64,000 bases of DNA, from contig VGZH01000011.1 of the NCBI GenBank assembly GCA_016872645.1, forward strand, positions 17,759-81,758, given 5' to 3'. A program made the position numbers and the translations under genes. The notes under the pieces were generated by a model. That model ran no database searches, had not been told where the DNA came from, and saw only the letters and a program-made list of their open reading frames with translations. This document shows, in pieces, positions 48,001-59,100 of the stretch; position 1 is the stretch's first letter; each line of letters starts with the position of its first letter. This stretch comes from Planctomycetota bacterium (GTDB lineage Bacteria; Planctomycetota; Planctomycetia; Planctomycetales; Planctomycetaceae).

Positions 48001-49559
48001 CCGGTGCCACGGAATCGAATACGCTCGTCGAGACGGCCAATTTGGACATGTTCCTGGACGGCTCGAACATGATCGGCGGTCTGGGTAACGATTCGGTCTC
48101 GAACATTCAGTTCGCGAAGCTGACCGGCGGCGCGAGCGGCAACATGATCAGCACGGCCGGATTCAGTGGCCGTGCCACGATCGACGGAGCCGCTGGCAAC
48201 GACACGATCACCGGCAGCGGAAATGGAGACTTGCTGACCGGTGGACTCGGCGACGATGGGATCACCGGCGGCGGCTTGGACACGCTGGTGGAATCCGGCA
48301 ACGTCAACTTCGTGCTGACGGACACGAGCCTGACCGGATTGGGAACGGATGTCCTCAGCAACTTCGGCTTCGCGAGACTCATCGGTGGCACGTCCGCTAA
48401 TACGTTGAATGCGGGTGGCTTCTCTGGTTCAGCCACGTTGCAAGGTGGAGCTGGCGACGACGTGTTGATCGGCGGGGCGGGCAGTGACTCGCTAATGGGC
48501 GAGGATGGCAATGACACGCTGACCGGCGGCGGCGGCAACAATACGCTCAGTGGCGGCGGACACTCCGCCACGACCACGTCGCTCGGAGACCAGGTTTTCG
48601 AGACCGGCGACTTCAACTTCACCGTGACCGCGACCCAAGTCAGCGGCAGCGATGGCAGCACCAGCACCTTCACGCAGATCGAATCAGTCAAGCTGGTTGG
48701 CGGAGAGGGTGACAACAGTCTGACCGTCAGTGGCTATACGGGGCCGACCTTCCTGTTTGGCGGAAACGGAAACGACACGCTGACCGGTGGAACCGGGAAA
48801 GATTCACTCGACGGCGGAGCCGGCAACGACCAACTCACCGGTGGATTGGGAGACGACACGTTCAACGGCGGGGCCAACACCGACACCATCGTGGAGCTGG
48901 GTGTGAGCAACTTGACGCTGACTCCCACCACCATGTCGGGCCGAGGCAACGACAAGCTCATCAGCGGCACCATTGAAGAGGCCAGCCTGACCGGCACTGC
49001 CGGTAACGACACAATCAACGGCTCGACCTTCACCGGAGCCATGATCATCCGAGGTCTGGCGGGACAGGACCGGCTGACGGGCGGAACGGGGAATGACCTG
49101 ATTGACGGTGGCGACGAGACCGTTCTGGTCGCCGGCAAGCTCAAGGGTGACACGATCGTCGGCGGCAAAGGCAATGACACGATCTTCGGGGGTGCGGGAA
49201 ATGACAACATTAACGGTGGTGACGGTCATGATGCCATCGACGGTCAAGCGGGCAACGACACCATCAGTGGTGACAACGGCGACGACACATTGATCGGCGG
49301 TATCGGCCGCGACTCGCTCACGGGTGGCAACTCATCAGAGAGCAGCACGAGCAATGACTTGCTGTATTCCGGCGACTTCCTCAGCGGCAACGTCAGCGAT
49401 GGCGAGGCCGACACACTGATCAGCGGCACCGGAATCGACACCGTGATCGGCGAAGCGGGCGTGGACAACCTGAGCAATACGTCGAATCTGGCAAGCGAGA
49501 TCGATGCGACGTTCTCATTCGATTACCTCACGATCTTCGACAAATTGCTGAACCCGTAA
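42051..49559 (+). CDS. Giant secreted protein: YHYH, cadherin-like and RTX repeats
   Basis: Predicted 2502 aa. The N-terminus is basic and ends with VERLEERLVLT (residues 38-48), a LEPR-XLL-type segment common at the start of planctomycete giant secreted proteins. Layout: a mobile-like FP module (71-134), a YHYH domain (GEYHNHINP near 405, then SPIIGWALDGYPIYGPYGY near 540) interrupted by a second module (446-514), then a series of cadherin-like/Ig-like repeats with PPTLN boundaries to about 1720. A beta-rich stretch follows to about 1920, and then RTX-type GGxGxD calcium-binding nonapeptides (GGAGNDTLIGG, GLLGNDSIDGG, GGKGNDTIFGG and many more) to about 2480. It likely folds outside the cell with calcium. 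The role (adhesion, matrix or enzyme scaffold) is unknown. Confidence 0.95.
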   Translation: MFLLSWLKSFEETVRLSSPRARSHRKHQGHRPSQSHLVERLEERLVLTFSPAMNAIPTPSPIANNLVSTQLTNSVPVGSGSFVVTDASVFPAAPFDIRLESETLTVTNVTGNALTLLTPTTAAHNGSATAPLEVAYVLTINLSGITNGDGGFLTAGQITVDSVTPTAFTNDLLLRNLSVVFPGNQTTARLRYEIDALGLSGTNVVNLKLDDGVDAPSIFSVTISVYDPTVLISNWRGGAPGEFAQVIDQSDTATGPVTTWPGQSSPDLSNVTQINSTANSVYISAPELADYVMGPWNGLNPSTTLPKDQQTIFRFNQGPTPAVMGSHTQTDELKAVGLLVNGVAIHDQRDGFSWNNNPSPPFNPGVYKTSGSGFGMPKGDGFWNRNTAEKDPATLDHANGHPSTSISGEYHNHINPVALRAELYDNIYYSGSTATGLFPFDRGVVTGASNTSPIVITSAGHHLANGWQITISGVNGNTAANGNFKVDNVTANTFELVDSDGNGTYTSGGTWSTVEIRPDFDSDNYDEETDPNLLRHSPIIGWALDGYPIYGPYGYSDPLDDSSSIERIDSSFQLRSITTRTALPGFAAQARFGDNVTLIGGEFPLLPNRFGPDVSGAFPLGYFVEDFEYVPGLGDLDQYNSRFTVTPEFPNGTQAYFMTIDASGDAAFPFSVGRQFFGKVTAARVTSIPTTATLEFDANNTPPSFSFISDRTIYLNTSTGPLNFTFSDTQTPISQLNVEFDSSNRTLVPLSGVVLNGSGASRTVTVTPAANQVGTTTIKLSAVDGLDARGSVSFTVNVVSGRNIPTLDDLLAMTGSDFLTIEDAGQHALALRGITDADGNTQPLNVTATTSDSTLIQNLLVAYSSNLTTATAFFKTAPNASGTATISVKVEDGGFDRNLATPGDNQFTTKTISVQVGPSADAPTLNTPASPTIAESLTATQRSVEFGNLTDGDANTQSLRISATSSNQTLIPDASLLFNFGGADLAATPFVQLAKPAPNAGILRYTPAAQRSGVATITMVVTDAGPDLNFGTTDDQTITRFFTVTVTPVNDRPRVDAAVSLDSGVPTTGPLEVNANLTLPLVSHTIDLTGIDPGPFESTQQLRVTVSSNNGTLISNPTVSYTPGSSVAQVTFTPNQNQSGIANLTVQIVDEGADGDINRTFDNLVFNKVISVKVKPFNNPPTLNPVALPTGALSAAVVSPTVTTITLVDASKFPATASVANPFAIQVGNERMRVVGVSGKTFTVQRGTFFGTTPASHPVTDAVSQIVMEDTNETQIALPGITAGALGTAGGTETQILKVTPSIVASSIPGLISNLAVDYASPNTAGTLRFTPAPNLFGTATIRVTVEDAGLNGTLVDSGTTDNATFFRDITITVNNIADLPTLNQPANLVFVEGVSSNLIPLSGISDGDLNTQSLTITATNGNSPLFNSNNIPVLFTQSLINPDATLQNATLDLTSVLQPAASGTAVITVNVTDANGTTTKTFNLQVASIAANDPPTLNAIVDVSRSEDTTSIPITLAGISAGPNESQNLTITVTSDQPTKIPSLGAIAYTQGSPTAAFDLLPVANAFGDVNITVTVTDDSSIATDSTPKSFSKTFKVTLTPVNDAPTLNASTGSIAENSANGTAVLTLDFQDIDTPNNQLGFSIVTGNTGGAFSIDGNGVLRVANSTALNFEATPSFTLKVKVNDNSAVAPTGLSSLTQDITVNLTDTAETLLINVGNWAGTSGLTLVRTGDLGETLRIRNSGNNQNIAAIPAQAFAKVTNVVVFGRANVLDTLTLDYTGGDPVPAGGLVFNADSNTSDTLRFVNATFNQLETVFSSANSASISDSGSPTGPIQVVNVEVLKFEASVSATSSLRFVFNETANVVAFAEDGLATNDLSKFTSSSAPTVIFPTLAKLSLDVGHGNNRVTFTSIEDPDSGPAITVQGGSGNDEFTAGTSFARSLLLLGGAGNDTLIGGINADTLQGEEGNDVLTGLLGNDSIDGGSGATESNTLVETANLDMFLDGSNMIGGLGNDSVSNIQFAKLTGGASGNMISTAGFSGRATIDGAAGNDTITGSGNGDLLTGGLGDDGITGGGLDTLVESGNVNFVLTDTSLTGLGTDVLSNFGFARLIGGTSANTLNAGGFSGSATLQGGAGDDVLIGGAGSDSLMGEDGNDTLTGGGGNNTLSGGGHSATTTSLGDQVFETGDFNFTVTATQVSGSDGSTSTFTQIESVKLVGGEGDNSLTVSGYTGPTFLFGGNGNDTLTGGTGKDSLDGGAGNDQLTGGLGDDTFNGGANTDTIVELGVSNLTLTPTTMSGRGNDKLISGTIEEASLTGTAGNDTINGSTFTGAMIIRGLAGQDRLTGGTGNDLIDGGDETVLVAGKLKGDTIVGGKGNDTIFGGAGNDNINGGDGHDAIDGQAGNDTISGDNGDDTLIGGIGRDSLTGGNSSESSTSNDLLYSGDFLSGNVSDGEADTLISGTGIDTVIGEAGVDNLSNTSNLASEIDATFSFDYLTIFDKLLNP
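42261..42451 (+). repeat. FP module copy 1 (protein-coding repeat)
   Basis: Codes for residues 71-134, including PVGSGSFVVTDASVFP and FDIRLESETLTVTNVTGN. It is nearly identical in DNA to 53969-54174 in the next gene, which has five extra codons after FPA. Confidence 0.8.
43386..43592 (+). repeat. FCCH-like module inserted in the YHYH domain
   Basis: Codes for residues 446-514: SPIVITSAGHHLANGWQITI, SGVNGNTAANGNFKVDNVTA and YTSGGTW. A related copy lies at 55313-55534. It separates the two conserved halves of the YHYH domain. Confidence 0.7.
45618..45851 (+). repeat. FP module copy 2
   Basis: Codes for residues 1190-1267 with ITLVDASKFP, FAIQVGNERMRVVGVSGKTF and a late SHPV. It sits after NPPTLNPVALP and before MEDTNETQIALPGITAG, splitting a cadherin-like repeat whose siblings run through this point without a gap. 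Confidence 0.75.
47815..49480 (+). repeat. RTX-type calcium-binding repeat region
   Basis: Many GGxGxDxL/I/F nonapeptides encoded in tandem clusters, separated by spacer segments such as FTVTATQVSGSDGS. Typical of RTX beta-rolls that fold on binding calcium outside the cell. Confidence 0.88.
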
Positions 49560-50176
49560 GGCGACTTGGCGAGCGGGGCGGTTGGAGCGCGAGCATGACC
49601 AAGCCGCATGAAACCTCCCGCGAAATCGAAAACTCAGAAAGTGCGGCATTGACCAAGCCCGGACGACTCGTCACTTTGACACCGCATTCCCGAGTGGAAG
49701 CGCACGCGGGCCAATATAAATTTGAAACTCACACCGAATACTCCGATTCTTCCGGTTGAACTTGCAACGCGGGATTCGACCATTGAACCGGTAATTCGCA
49801 ATTGAGCGAGACGACGCTCAAAAGCGAAACCAACGACAGGATGCGTTGCGGAGGGTGAGGCCCTGCGGAGATTGCTCCTCGGCGGTGAAATCACCAGTCG
49901 TCAAAAAGTGCAATTTTTTATTTGACGAAACAGTAAACGCCATTCTGCGCGGTGAGCGCGGGAGGTCTGTTTCGTCATTGCCAAGCCAGTCAGTGGGTGC
50001 GGGCCAACGCCACCCCAGGCAGAACTTGGTCGTCGCGAGTGATCGTGACGATTCTGCCGGGGGATGAAGTTCAGTTGAGCCAACTTTAACGCAGCCCCTG
50101 GGCCAAGCCGTGACGCAGGACAGAGTCCCGCGCGCCACGCTAAGCCCCCAGCCCCTGTGATCGGGAGAAATTGCAC
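49560..50176. other. 617-base intergenic region between the two giant genes
   Basis: No convincing ORF with a ribosome binding site. It contains the inverted repeat at 49923-49977 and a mixed composition with an A+T-rich stretch near 49720-49800 that could hold a promoter. A GGGAG sits about ten bases before the ATG at 50177. Confidence 0.5.
49923..49977. repeat. 11-base perfect inverted repeat
   Basis: TGACGAAACAG (49923-49933) and CTGTTTCGTCA (49967-49977) are perfectly complementary around a 33-base spacer, in the gap between the giant genes. It could act as a terminator, an operator or an RNA hairpin in the leader of the second gene. Confidence 0.5.
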
Positions 50177-53100
50177 ATGTTGTTGACGTCCTGGATTCGC
50201 GCGTTGCGTCAGTCCTTTAGTCGCCGACGAGCCCTCAGCCGAGTTCGCCGCCACGTTGGAGCCACCAGCCCCGTCGCGCCCCGCAAACTTTGCGTGGCCG
50301 AAATCCTGGAAGAGCGGTCGCTGCTCTCCGCGTTGGTGTTCGACAGCACGACCTTCACCAGCACGGCCGCCACGCCGGGCGTGAACATCACCAACAGTAC
50401 GCTCGATGCCAACAACGATGGTATCTCGGACTTCGACAACCTCGTGATCGCTTCGTCCGATCTCCCCATCAACGTGTCGGGTACCGGCATCGGCATCCGG
50501 ATCAACCTGAGCAACCTGACCGGGTTGAACCACATCACGATTGAAAACGTGAACATCACGGGCGGCGCGGGATCTCAGGGAATCAGCGTCATCCTTAACA
50601 ATGTCGCCATCCAGTCGTTAACCGTGGATCAAGCCACCGTCAACACGACGAACGCCAACGGGATCGATTTGAATCTCCAGAACATCGGAACTGTCGATGG
50701 TGCCGATGTGACGGTCAAAGACTCGATCGTGCGTTCGACTAATTCCACCGGCTTGCAAGTGACCTTGGGAAGCACCACGCAAAACACGCATCTGGCGGCT
50801 TTGACCATCGCCGATTCGACACTGGAAGGGGTCAGTGTCACCAGCACGGCCGGCGCGGCTTTCCAAACGCTCCTTGATCAGACATCGGTGAGGAACACCC
50901 GCGTGCAAGATGGGTCCGCTGTCCCGGTCGCGCGAAACATTACTTACAACCTGACGCGAACGACCGTGGGAGACTTACGGGTCGAGGAAAACCCGTTGCT
51001 CCGCGGGTTGACCGTTACGACCACCGACTCGCCGTTGCAGGCGGTGACGATTGCCGACAACACCAACATCAATGTCGGTGCTGCCGGAGCGACGACGGGT
51101 ATCAGCCTGAGTGCCACGACGACCAACACCGCGTTCGGCACGGCGTCGCAGTCCGACGTCACGAACCTGGAAATTCGCAACAACACGATCAACGGTGTCG
51201 CCGCGAATGCCAATACGGTGAACGGCATCGCATTGACTCTGACCAACAGCAACCTGGGGAGCTACACCAACGACAACGCCGGAGCCACGATCACCGGCAA
51301 TACGATCCAGAACTTGTCCAGCACCACCGGGACGGCGGTCGGACTGCAACTTACCGCGAGCGCGTCGGCGGCCTTCGTGGCCGCGAACGATGTCGCTGGG
51401 GTCGGCAATGATTTGCCGCTGCTGCTGGACTTCTTCAACGGCGACAACGCGACCGGAGTGCGCAGCACGGCGACCGGAGATTTGAACGGCATTCGCTCCA
51501 ATAACCTGACGGACAACAACGGTCGTCAATTGGTTGTCAGCACGATGGCCAACACGACATTCCTGGGAGACGTCACGGGCAACACTTTTAACGGTGGCAG
51601 CGCGGGCAATCGTCGGGAAGGTGTTGTGATGTCGTTTACCGACCGACCGACGAACGCTGGATTTGATTCGTTCGACTTGCTGTTCGATTCCAACACGGTG
51701 AACGGCAGCCGTCGCGGAGGCGTGGACCTCTCGCTGGTCATCACGGCCGTGGGAGCCATGCAGATTCGCAATAACGTCATCACGGGCACGGAAGATGTGC
51801 TGGCGACCCCTGACGCGCTCTCCATCAGCCTGATCGGCGCGAACCTGCCTCAGCAGGCGACCAACGTGTTGCGAAAGTCCTTCATCGAGGACAACTTCAT
51901 CGGCGTCACGGCTGCGGGTGTCGCCGGCCAGAATCTGGGCAACGGCATCTTTATCAACGCTCAGGAGCAGTCGGAGATTCAGGACTTACAAATCCGACGC
52001 AACACGATTAATAACAGTGGTGCCAACTCGATTTCGATCTTGCGCGAAGGCGAGGCACGATTTACCACCGTCGATCCGGAAGCCGATCAGAACCGATCGG
52101 TGACGATCGCGGACAATCAGGTGAATGTTAGTTCCAATAATGGCATTCGGATCGACGCCCGGAACGGCAGCACGGATTTGCTGGACTTTGAAGTCCGCGG
52201 CAACGTCATCCGCAACAATCAGCAGAACGGAGTGCAACTGATCGCGCAAGCGGACGCACGCCTGCTGGTGGACATCATCGACAACGACATCCAATTCAAT
52301 GGTTCGGACGGAATTAATCTGAGTACCATCCAAAATGCGAGCTCGGACAAGCGGCAAATTGGCGGGACTTGGAACAAGAACACGATTTCGAACAACACTG
52401 GCAACGGGATCAACATTGTCGGCCGGCACGGCTTGTTTGACGAGGCGACGGGAACTCTTTCGCCGATCTACATCGGCCAGGAGGGAAACGACCCTGCGGA
52501 CGGGCTGTCGCGCGGAAACGTCATCGAGAACAACGCCCAAATCGGAGTGCGCGTGAATGTCACGGGGGACAGCATCCTGGGAATCGCGAACAACCTGGTT
52601 CGCGGAAACCGAGGGGGCGGCTTGCAGATTACGGGGAACCAGGAGCAACTCGCCATCAAGGCGAACACGATCACCGACAATCAAGGGATCGGCTTGCATG
52701 TCACCAGCACCGGGACCATGGACTCCACGATTCGCGACAACTTGATCACGTCGCAGACGAACAGCGCAGGTGGCGTTGTCGGTGACGGAGTGCAAATCAC
52801 TTCGGTCGGCGGCGTGATGAGTCTGTTGATGACCAATAACGACGTCAGTCGCAACGCCGGGCGTGGTATTGATGTGCTCAATGCCGGTTCGGCGTTGCAG
52901 TTGCAAATTGGCGATGGAACAGCCGAGGGGAGCAACTCGATCTTCAGCAACAGCCTGGAAGGGCTGTACGTCGTGAATAGCGCGGATGCCGGCCAGAGCC
53001 AGAACGTCGCGGCAAGTGTCACCATGAGTGCGAACGGAAGCCCTGGTTCCAGATCGAACATGATGTTGAATGTGGACCAGAATACGATCCAGAACAATGG

Positions 53101-56100
53101 TATCAACAGCGGGTTCTCAGCCTCCGGTTTCGTCTTACGCGTGGGTGCTGTTGGCAGCGACGGCAACGTAGTCAGTAACGTCGGCTCAGTGGGTCGCAGT
53201 ACCGGAGATGCCACGCCAGGCCTTAACCCTTTTGCCGAGGGCCGAGTGAATGCGCGCGTCGAAAACAACACATTTGAGGGCAACTTCGGAAACGACTTCC
53301 ACGTGGAACCCTTCTTATCGTCCGGTCCGGGTAGTACGGGCGGCCAATGGGATACCAACGGGTTTGATCCCGCAGGACTGCAGCGCGATCCGTTGTCCCG
53401 TTTGAACATGGTCTTCGAGGGAAACACCGGCAACGGCATCAATGTGCAAAATTTCGCGGGTTTCTCAAACAATGAACCGCAATGGAAATCGCGTAGCAGC
53501 GATCCTAACGTCGCGAATCCGCCGGGACCGTTTGGGAACACGTCGCGCGGTCGAAGTGTCACGAATTTGCGTGGTGGATTCGATCTCGCGACCGGCATCG
53601 ACACAGAACCTCCGTTCTTGCCCGACCCGGGTTTTCGATTTTCCTACGAGGCGTTAGGCCCCACAACTTGGCAAGTCGAAGTGGGCTTTGACAGGTCGGG
53701 GAACAACAACACGTTCCCCTTCTTCAACCCAGGTGCCTCTGGCGCGAGCCAGAACAATTTTGATGACTCGGGTTTATGGCGCATCGTGGGCGCGGGAGCC
53801 TTCACGTTTCCCACTGTCGCTTCACCCAGCTTGCTGACGGCGGAGATCACGGTCACCGCCGATCCGTCTCCGATGCCAGTCAGCTCGATTCGAACCTCGT
53901 TTACCGAATTCGTCACGGGAGTCGATATCGCCGACTTCCAATTGCTCAACCACTCGATCGCCACGACGCTGACCAATTCCATTCCCGTTGGCTCAGGTTC
54001 CTTCGTGGTGACGGACGCCAGCGTGTTTCCAGCGATTACAGCCATGATGCCGTCTTTCGATATTCGCTTGGAGGGCGAGACACTGACAGTCACTAATGTC
54101 ACGGGGAACACGTTGACGCTGTTGACTCCCACGACTGCGGTTCACAACGGATCGGCGACTCGTCCGCTGGAAGTGACGTTTGTCGTACCGTTGGTGGACG
54201 CCTTGAATGCGCCGCTCTCGGTAGTGCCGGATGCGAGCACTCAAGATCCGAACAATCCGCTGGCGTTCAAGAGCTACACCATTGACCTCAGCTTCCCAAC
54301 CGCCACGGCCGGCAACTACGAACTGCGCGTACTGACGACCGATGCGGTCACAGTGGTGCGCGACGTGCTTCCTCAGGTCAACGGCCTGGGGAATCGGTTG
54401 ACCCCGGTCGTCGATAACGACGGTGTCTTGCAGAATTACTCGGCGAGCCTGCGGTTCGATGTGGACAATGTGCAGCCTCTGGCCACCATCTCGCCGATCA
54501 CGCCTGGTCTGCGAAACTCGGCGGCGGGGATCGTGACGGTCAACTTCAGCGAGGCGGTCAGCGGTGTTGATATCGCCGACTTCACGCTGACGCGCGACGG
54601 CACTCCAGTGAACCTAGGCAGCATCGCCGTCACACAAGTCAGCTCGTCGGAATACACGCTGAATCTCAATCAGGTCACCGGTGCGCCGGGTAACTACACC
54701 TTGACGCTGGTTTCCACGGACTTGGTTTCGCCGATCTTGGATACCGCTGGAAATCTGGTGACGAACGCCGCCGGAATCGCCTCGCAAGACACCTGGACCG
54801 TCGATACGACGCTGCCGGTGGGGGCCCCGGTGCTGGCGATTGATACGGGAGCGGTCACGTCGCCAAGCCACGTGCAAGTTGGAGCGGTACAGATCAACTT
54901 CAGTGAGGCCGTCACGGGCGTGAGTATCGACGACCTGAAGCTGACACGCACGGATGCCGACGGCACCGTGAACAACATTGCCCTGACCGGCCTCACGTTG
55001 TTCCAGAACACTCCCAGCCAATACGAGCTGGACCTGACGACCGTCACCGGAGTCGCGGGAACCTACACGTTGACGGTCAACGCGGTGAATTCCGGGATCT
55101 TCGATCTGGCGGGAAATGCGTTTGAAACAAGCTTCTCCAGGACGTTCGTCTTAGATCTCACCGCTCCAGTCGGTGATGTGGTCGATGTGGCACCGGATCC
55201 GCGGCAGGCTCCGGTTGATGCGCTCAACACGGTCTTCACGGAAGCGGTCAGCGGCTTGACGATCGGCCAATATGTGCTGGCGTTCGATGACGGCACGAGT
55301 GCGACGGGAGGCACGGTCAGCAACGCGACGAACGCGCCCACGATCGTCATCACCTCGAATGCTCATGGCTTGAACAACGGCACGCAGATCACACTCTACG
55401 GAGTGCAGGGCAACACGAACGCCAACGGTGTCTTCACAGCACGCAACGTGACTCTCAATACGTTTGAGCTGTTTGACGCCACAGGAGTGAATCCTGTACC
55501 GGGCAACGGCATCTACACCAGCGGCGGACGCTGGGCGCGCAACATCAGCCTCGGCGGTTCGACGCTGACCGCAGAGACCGCGACACGGTTCGTCGCCAAC
55601 CTCGCGACGGTCACGAACAATCCGGGCACTTACATTGTGTCGCTGCTGGCGAACGCGGGTGCGGTCGACGCAGCGGGCAATGCGTTGCAGCCGGCGACCT
55701 CGGTGCTGGCGGACATCCCGCAGCAACTGCGGGACTCGCTGGGCAACGTGATGACCGCCGCTCCGGCGCAATTCAACGTGGCTGGCCAAGACATCTGGAC
55801 CTACGGGCCGGACGTGGCTCCGACGGGGGCCATTACGCCGTTCAGCGCGCCCACAATCGGCACGAACGCCGGCATGGTCGAGGTCCGGTTCAGCGAGCCG
55901 TTGCAGCAAATCAGCGGAGCATCGCCGGTCAATGTGGCGGACTTCGAGTTGCGATTGAACGGCAGCCCGGTGTCGCTGACGGGTGTCACCATCACTCAAA
56001 CCAGTGCGACGACCTTCCTGGTGGACCTGTCGTCGGTGACGAATGCCAACGGCAGTTACGATTTCCGGTTGGTGACGACAGACCTCGCGACGCCGATTCG

Positions 56101-59100
56101 CGACACGACGGGCAACTTGCTGGTCGCGTCGGTCTCTACGGGAATCGCCAGCCAAATCACTTGGACGAAGATCACCACCGACCCCTCCGTGACCAGCATC
56201 AAGGGGATCTTCCAAGGCTCGGCGGACTCGGTTAGCTTCGATACGGATCCACCGACACAAACGAAACTGCGCGCCGTACAGACGCTGACGATCAACTTTT
56301 CGACCCCCGTGACCTTCGTCAACGGACTCGGAGACGCCTCGCAATACTTCCGGCTGACGCGGCAAGCAGGTACGGGTACCGGCCCGGTTTTGCCGGTCTC
56401 GCTGGACGGTCTGCCAATCACGCAGATCACGACGTCGTCGTACCGCATTAACGTCAGCACGCTGACCGGTGCCGATGGCCGATACGCCTTGACGGTGTTG
56501 GCGGGCAACTTGATTCAGTCCACGTCTGCTAGCTTACCGCTGTTGAACTCGCGAACGATTTCCTGGACCAAGGATGGCACCATTCACGTCGTCCCGGACG
56601 ATGCGAACAACGCGACGAATCCCAGCAAGAACGCCAATGCGGTCCTCACCGACGGCACGGACGCCACATCGCTGGGGAACGAAGTCGTCCGCACTTCGGC
56701 CGGCAAGGTGACTCTGCGAGCGGCCATCCAAGAGGCGAATGCTCTGGCGGGTGATGACTCGATCGAATTGGGAGTCGGCACTTACGTTCTGACGCTCGGC
56801 GGAGTCCCAGAAGATTCCGCGGTGTCGGGCGACCTGGACGTCCTTGGAAACCTGACGATCCGCGGAAAGGGAGTCGGTCAGACCATCATCGACGCCAGCG
56901 GTTTGCCAGCCGCCCAGCGCGACCGCATCTTCCAAGTCATGGCCGGAGCGACACTGACGTTGCAGGGGGTGACCCTGCTAGGCGGCAGCACTCCCAGCAG
57001 CCAAGACGGCGGAGCGATTCTGAACTCCGGCACGCTGATTCTGTCCGATGCTGTGATCGGCACGACGGATGCCACGCTCGTCGCGACCAAGGGAAACCGG
57101 TCGTTGGATGACGGCGGCGCGATTGCGAACGCCGGCACCGCAACGATCACGCGCACCACAATCGCCGGCAACACCGCGACAGCGACCGGCGGCGCGATTC
57201 GCAACACGGGCACGTTGAATCTCACCAACAGCACGCTGTCTGGCAACACTTCAACCGGCAACGGCGGCGGATTGATCAACGTCGCGGGTGCCAACGCAAC
57301 GCTGGAAGGGGTGACGATCTCCGGCAACCGGTCCAACTCCGGTGCCGGCGGCGGTATTCGCAATGACGGCACGCTGCGACTGATCAACGATACGATCGCC
57401 AACAACCGCTCGCTGGCCGCACGAGGGGGCGCAGGGATTTCGCGCAACGGGGTCATCACTATTGGTAACACGATCGTCTCCGACAACCTGTTTACCAGCG
57501 GTGCGCTCAACGACCTGTCGGCCGGAACCTTCGTGTCACTGGGGGGCAACCTCATCCGCACGCCGGGTGCCGCCGTGGGTTTTGGAGCGCAGGATCAACT
57601 CAACGTCAATCCGGTGTTGCAAGCGTTGTCCAACAATGGCGGTCCCACGCAGACTCACGCGGTGTTGATTGGCAGCGCGGCGATTGATCGCGGACTGACT
57701 GCCAACGTCACCGCCGGCGTGACGACCGATCAACGCGGCGCGCCGCGACTTCTTGACGGTCCTACGGCCGTCTTCAATGCCGTCGACGTCGGTGCCATCG
57801 AGTTCGGTAACTTCTTCGTCAACACGACCACGGATACGCGCGACGTCAATCCGGGTAATGGTTTGGCGGAAGACGGTTTGGGGCTGACCTCGCTGCGTGC
57901 GGCGATCATGGAATCCAACGCGTTGGCCGGCGAAAGCGCGGTCCTCTTGGATGGTCAGGTCTATCAGCTCAATCGGCTGGCTCCTGATACGACGGCCCCC
58001 GTCGTGACCAGCATCACTGGTGTTCCCACCGCCCCGATCACGGGAACGGTTGGAGTGGTCACGATCACCTTCTCGGAGGACGTCGCCGGTTTCGATCTGA
58101 CCGATTTGCAACTGACACGCACGGTCGGTGCCGTGGTGACCAACATCCCGCTGACCGCCCCGACCTTCACGCTGACGCAGGTCAGCCGCTCGGTCTACAC
58201 GATCAATCTGACGAGCGTTACCGGAGTCAACGGACGCTACAACCTGACGGTCAATTCGGTGGCGTCCAACATCCGGGACAAAGACAACAACCTGCTGGCG
58301 AATCCCGCGACGGTCAACTGGGTGCGCGGCACGGACACGTTCGCTCCAACCGTCTCGATCAACCCGATCGTCAGCCAACCGGTGATCAACGCGGGTGTTG
58401 CCACGGTGATCTTCAGCGAGCGAGTCAACGGTGTCTCGATCAATAACTTCTCGCTGACACGCAACGGCGTCGCAGTATCGCTGGCGGGTGCGACTCTGAC
58501 GAACACGCAGGATGCCAACTTCAACGGCCGCACGGTCGTGACTCTGAACCTGACGACCGTCTCGCAGCCGATCGGTAACTATGTGTTGACCGTCAACCCC
58601 ATCCCGACCCCCGGAACGACCGTGACGATCCGAGACACGGCCAACAACAATCTGGCGGTCGGAGCCTCGCAAGCCTGGTCGAAAGTTGCCTTCGCGCAAT
58701 TCGCGCCCCTCACGACTCCGAGCACGGCGGCAGTCACCGCGGTCACGTTGCAATTCAGCGAACCGGTCGCTGGTGTGCGACCAGAAGACTTCACGTTGAC
58801 CTACGACGACGGCACTGGCTTGGGCTTCCAGCCGGTGACGATCACGAATCCGACCCTGGCCACTCTGGGTGCGGTTGTCGCGACTCCCGCGAACGGCAAC
58901 GCCGCGACGCAGTGGACCTTCACGTTCACCAACAATGAGGCGGCTCGCGACGGGCTGTATCAGCTCAACTTCGACGGGCTGACCAACGGCAATGTGCTGG
59001 TCACCGCGACGGGCGCGGCCTTCACGCCGACCACGGCAGTGCTGCCATTCGAAGTCGGTGAAGACGCCGGTCTGTTCGGCGACTTGGATATCTTCGGCGG

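Noticed and set aside
47815..49480. Repeat-rich DNA that could be taken for a CRISPR array
   Set aside because: Repeats are degenerate, coding in frame, and give GGxGxD calcium-binding nonapeptides.
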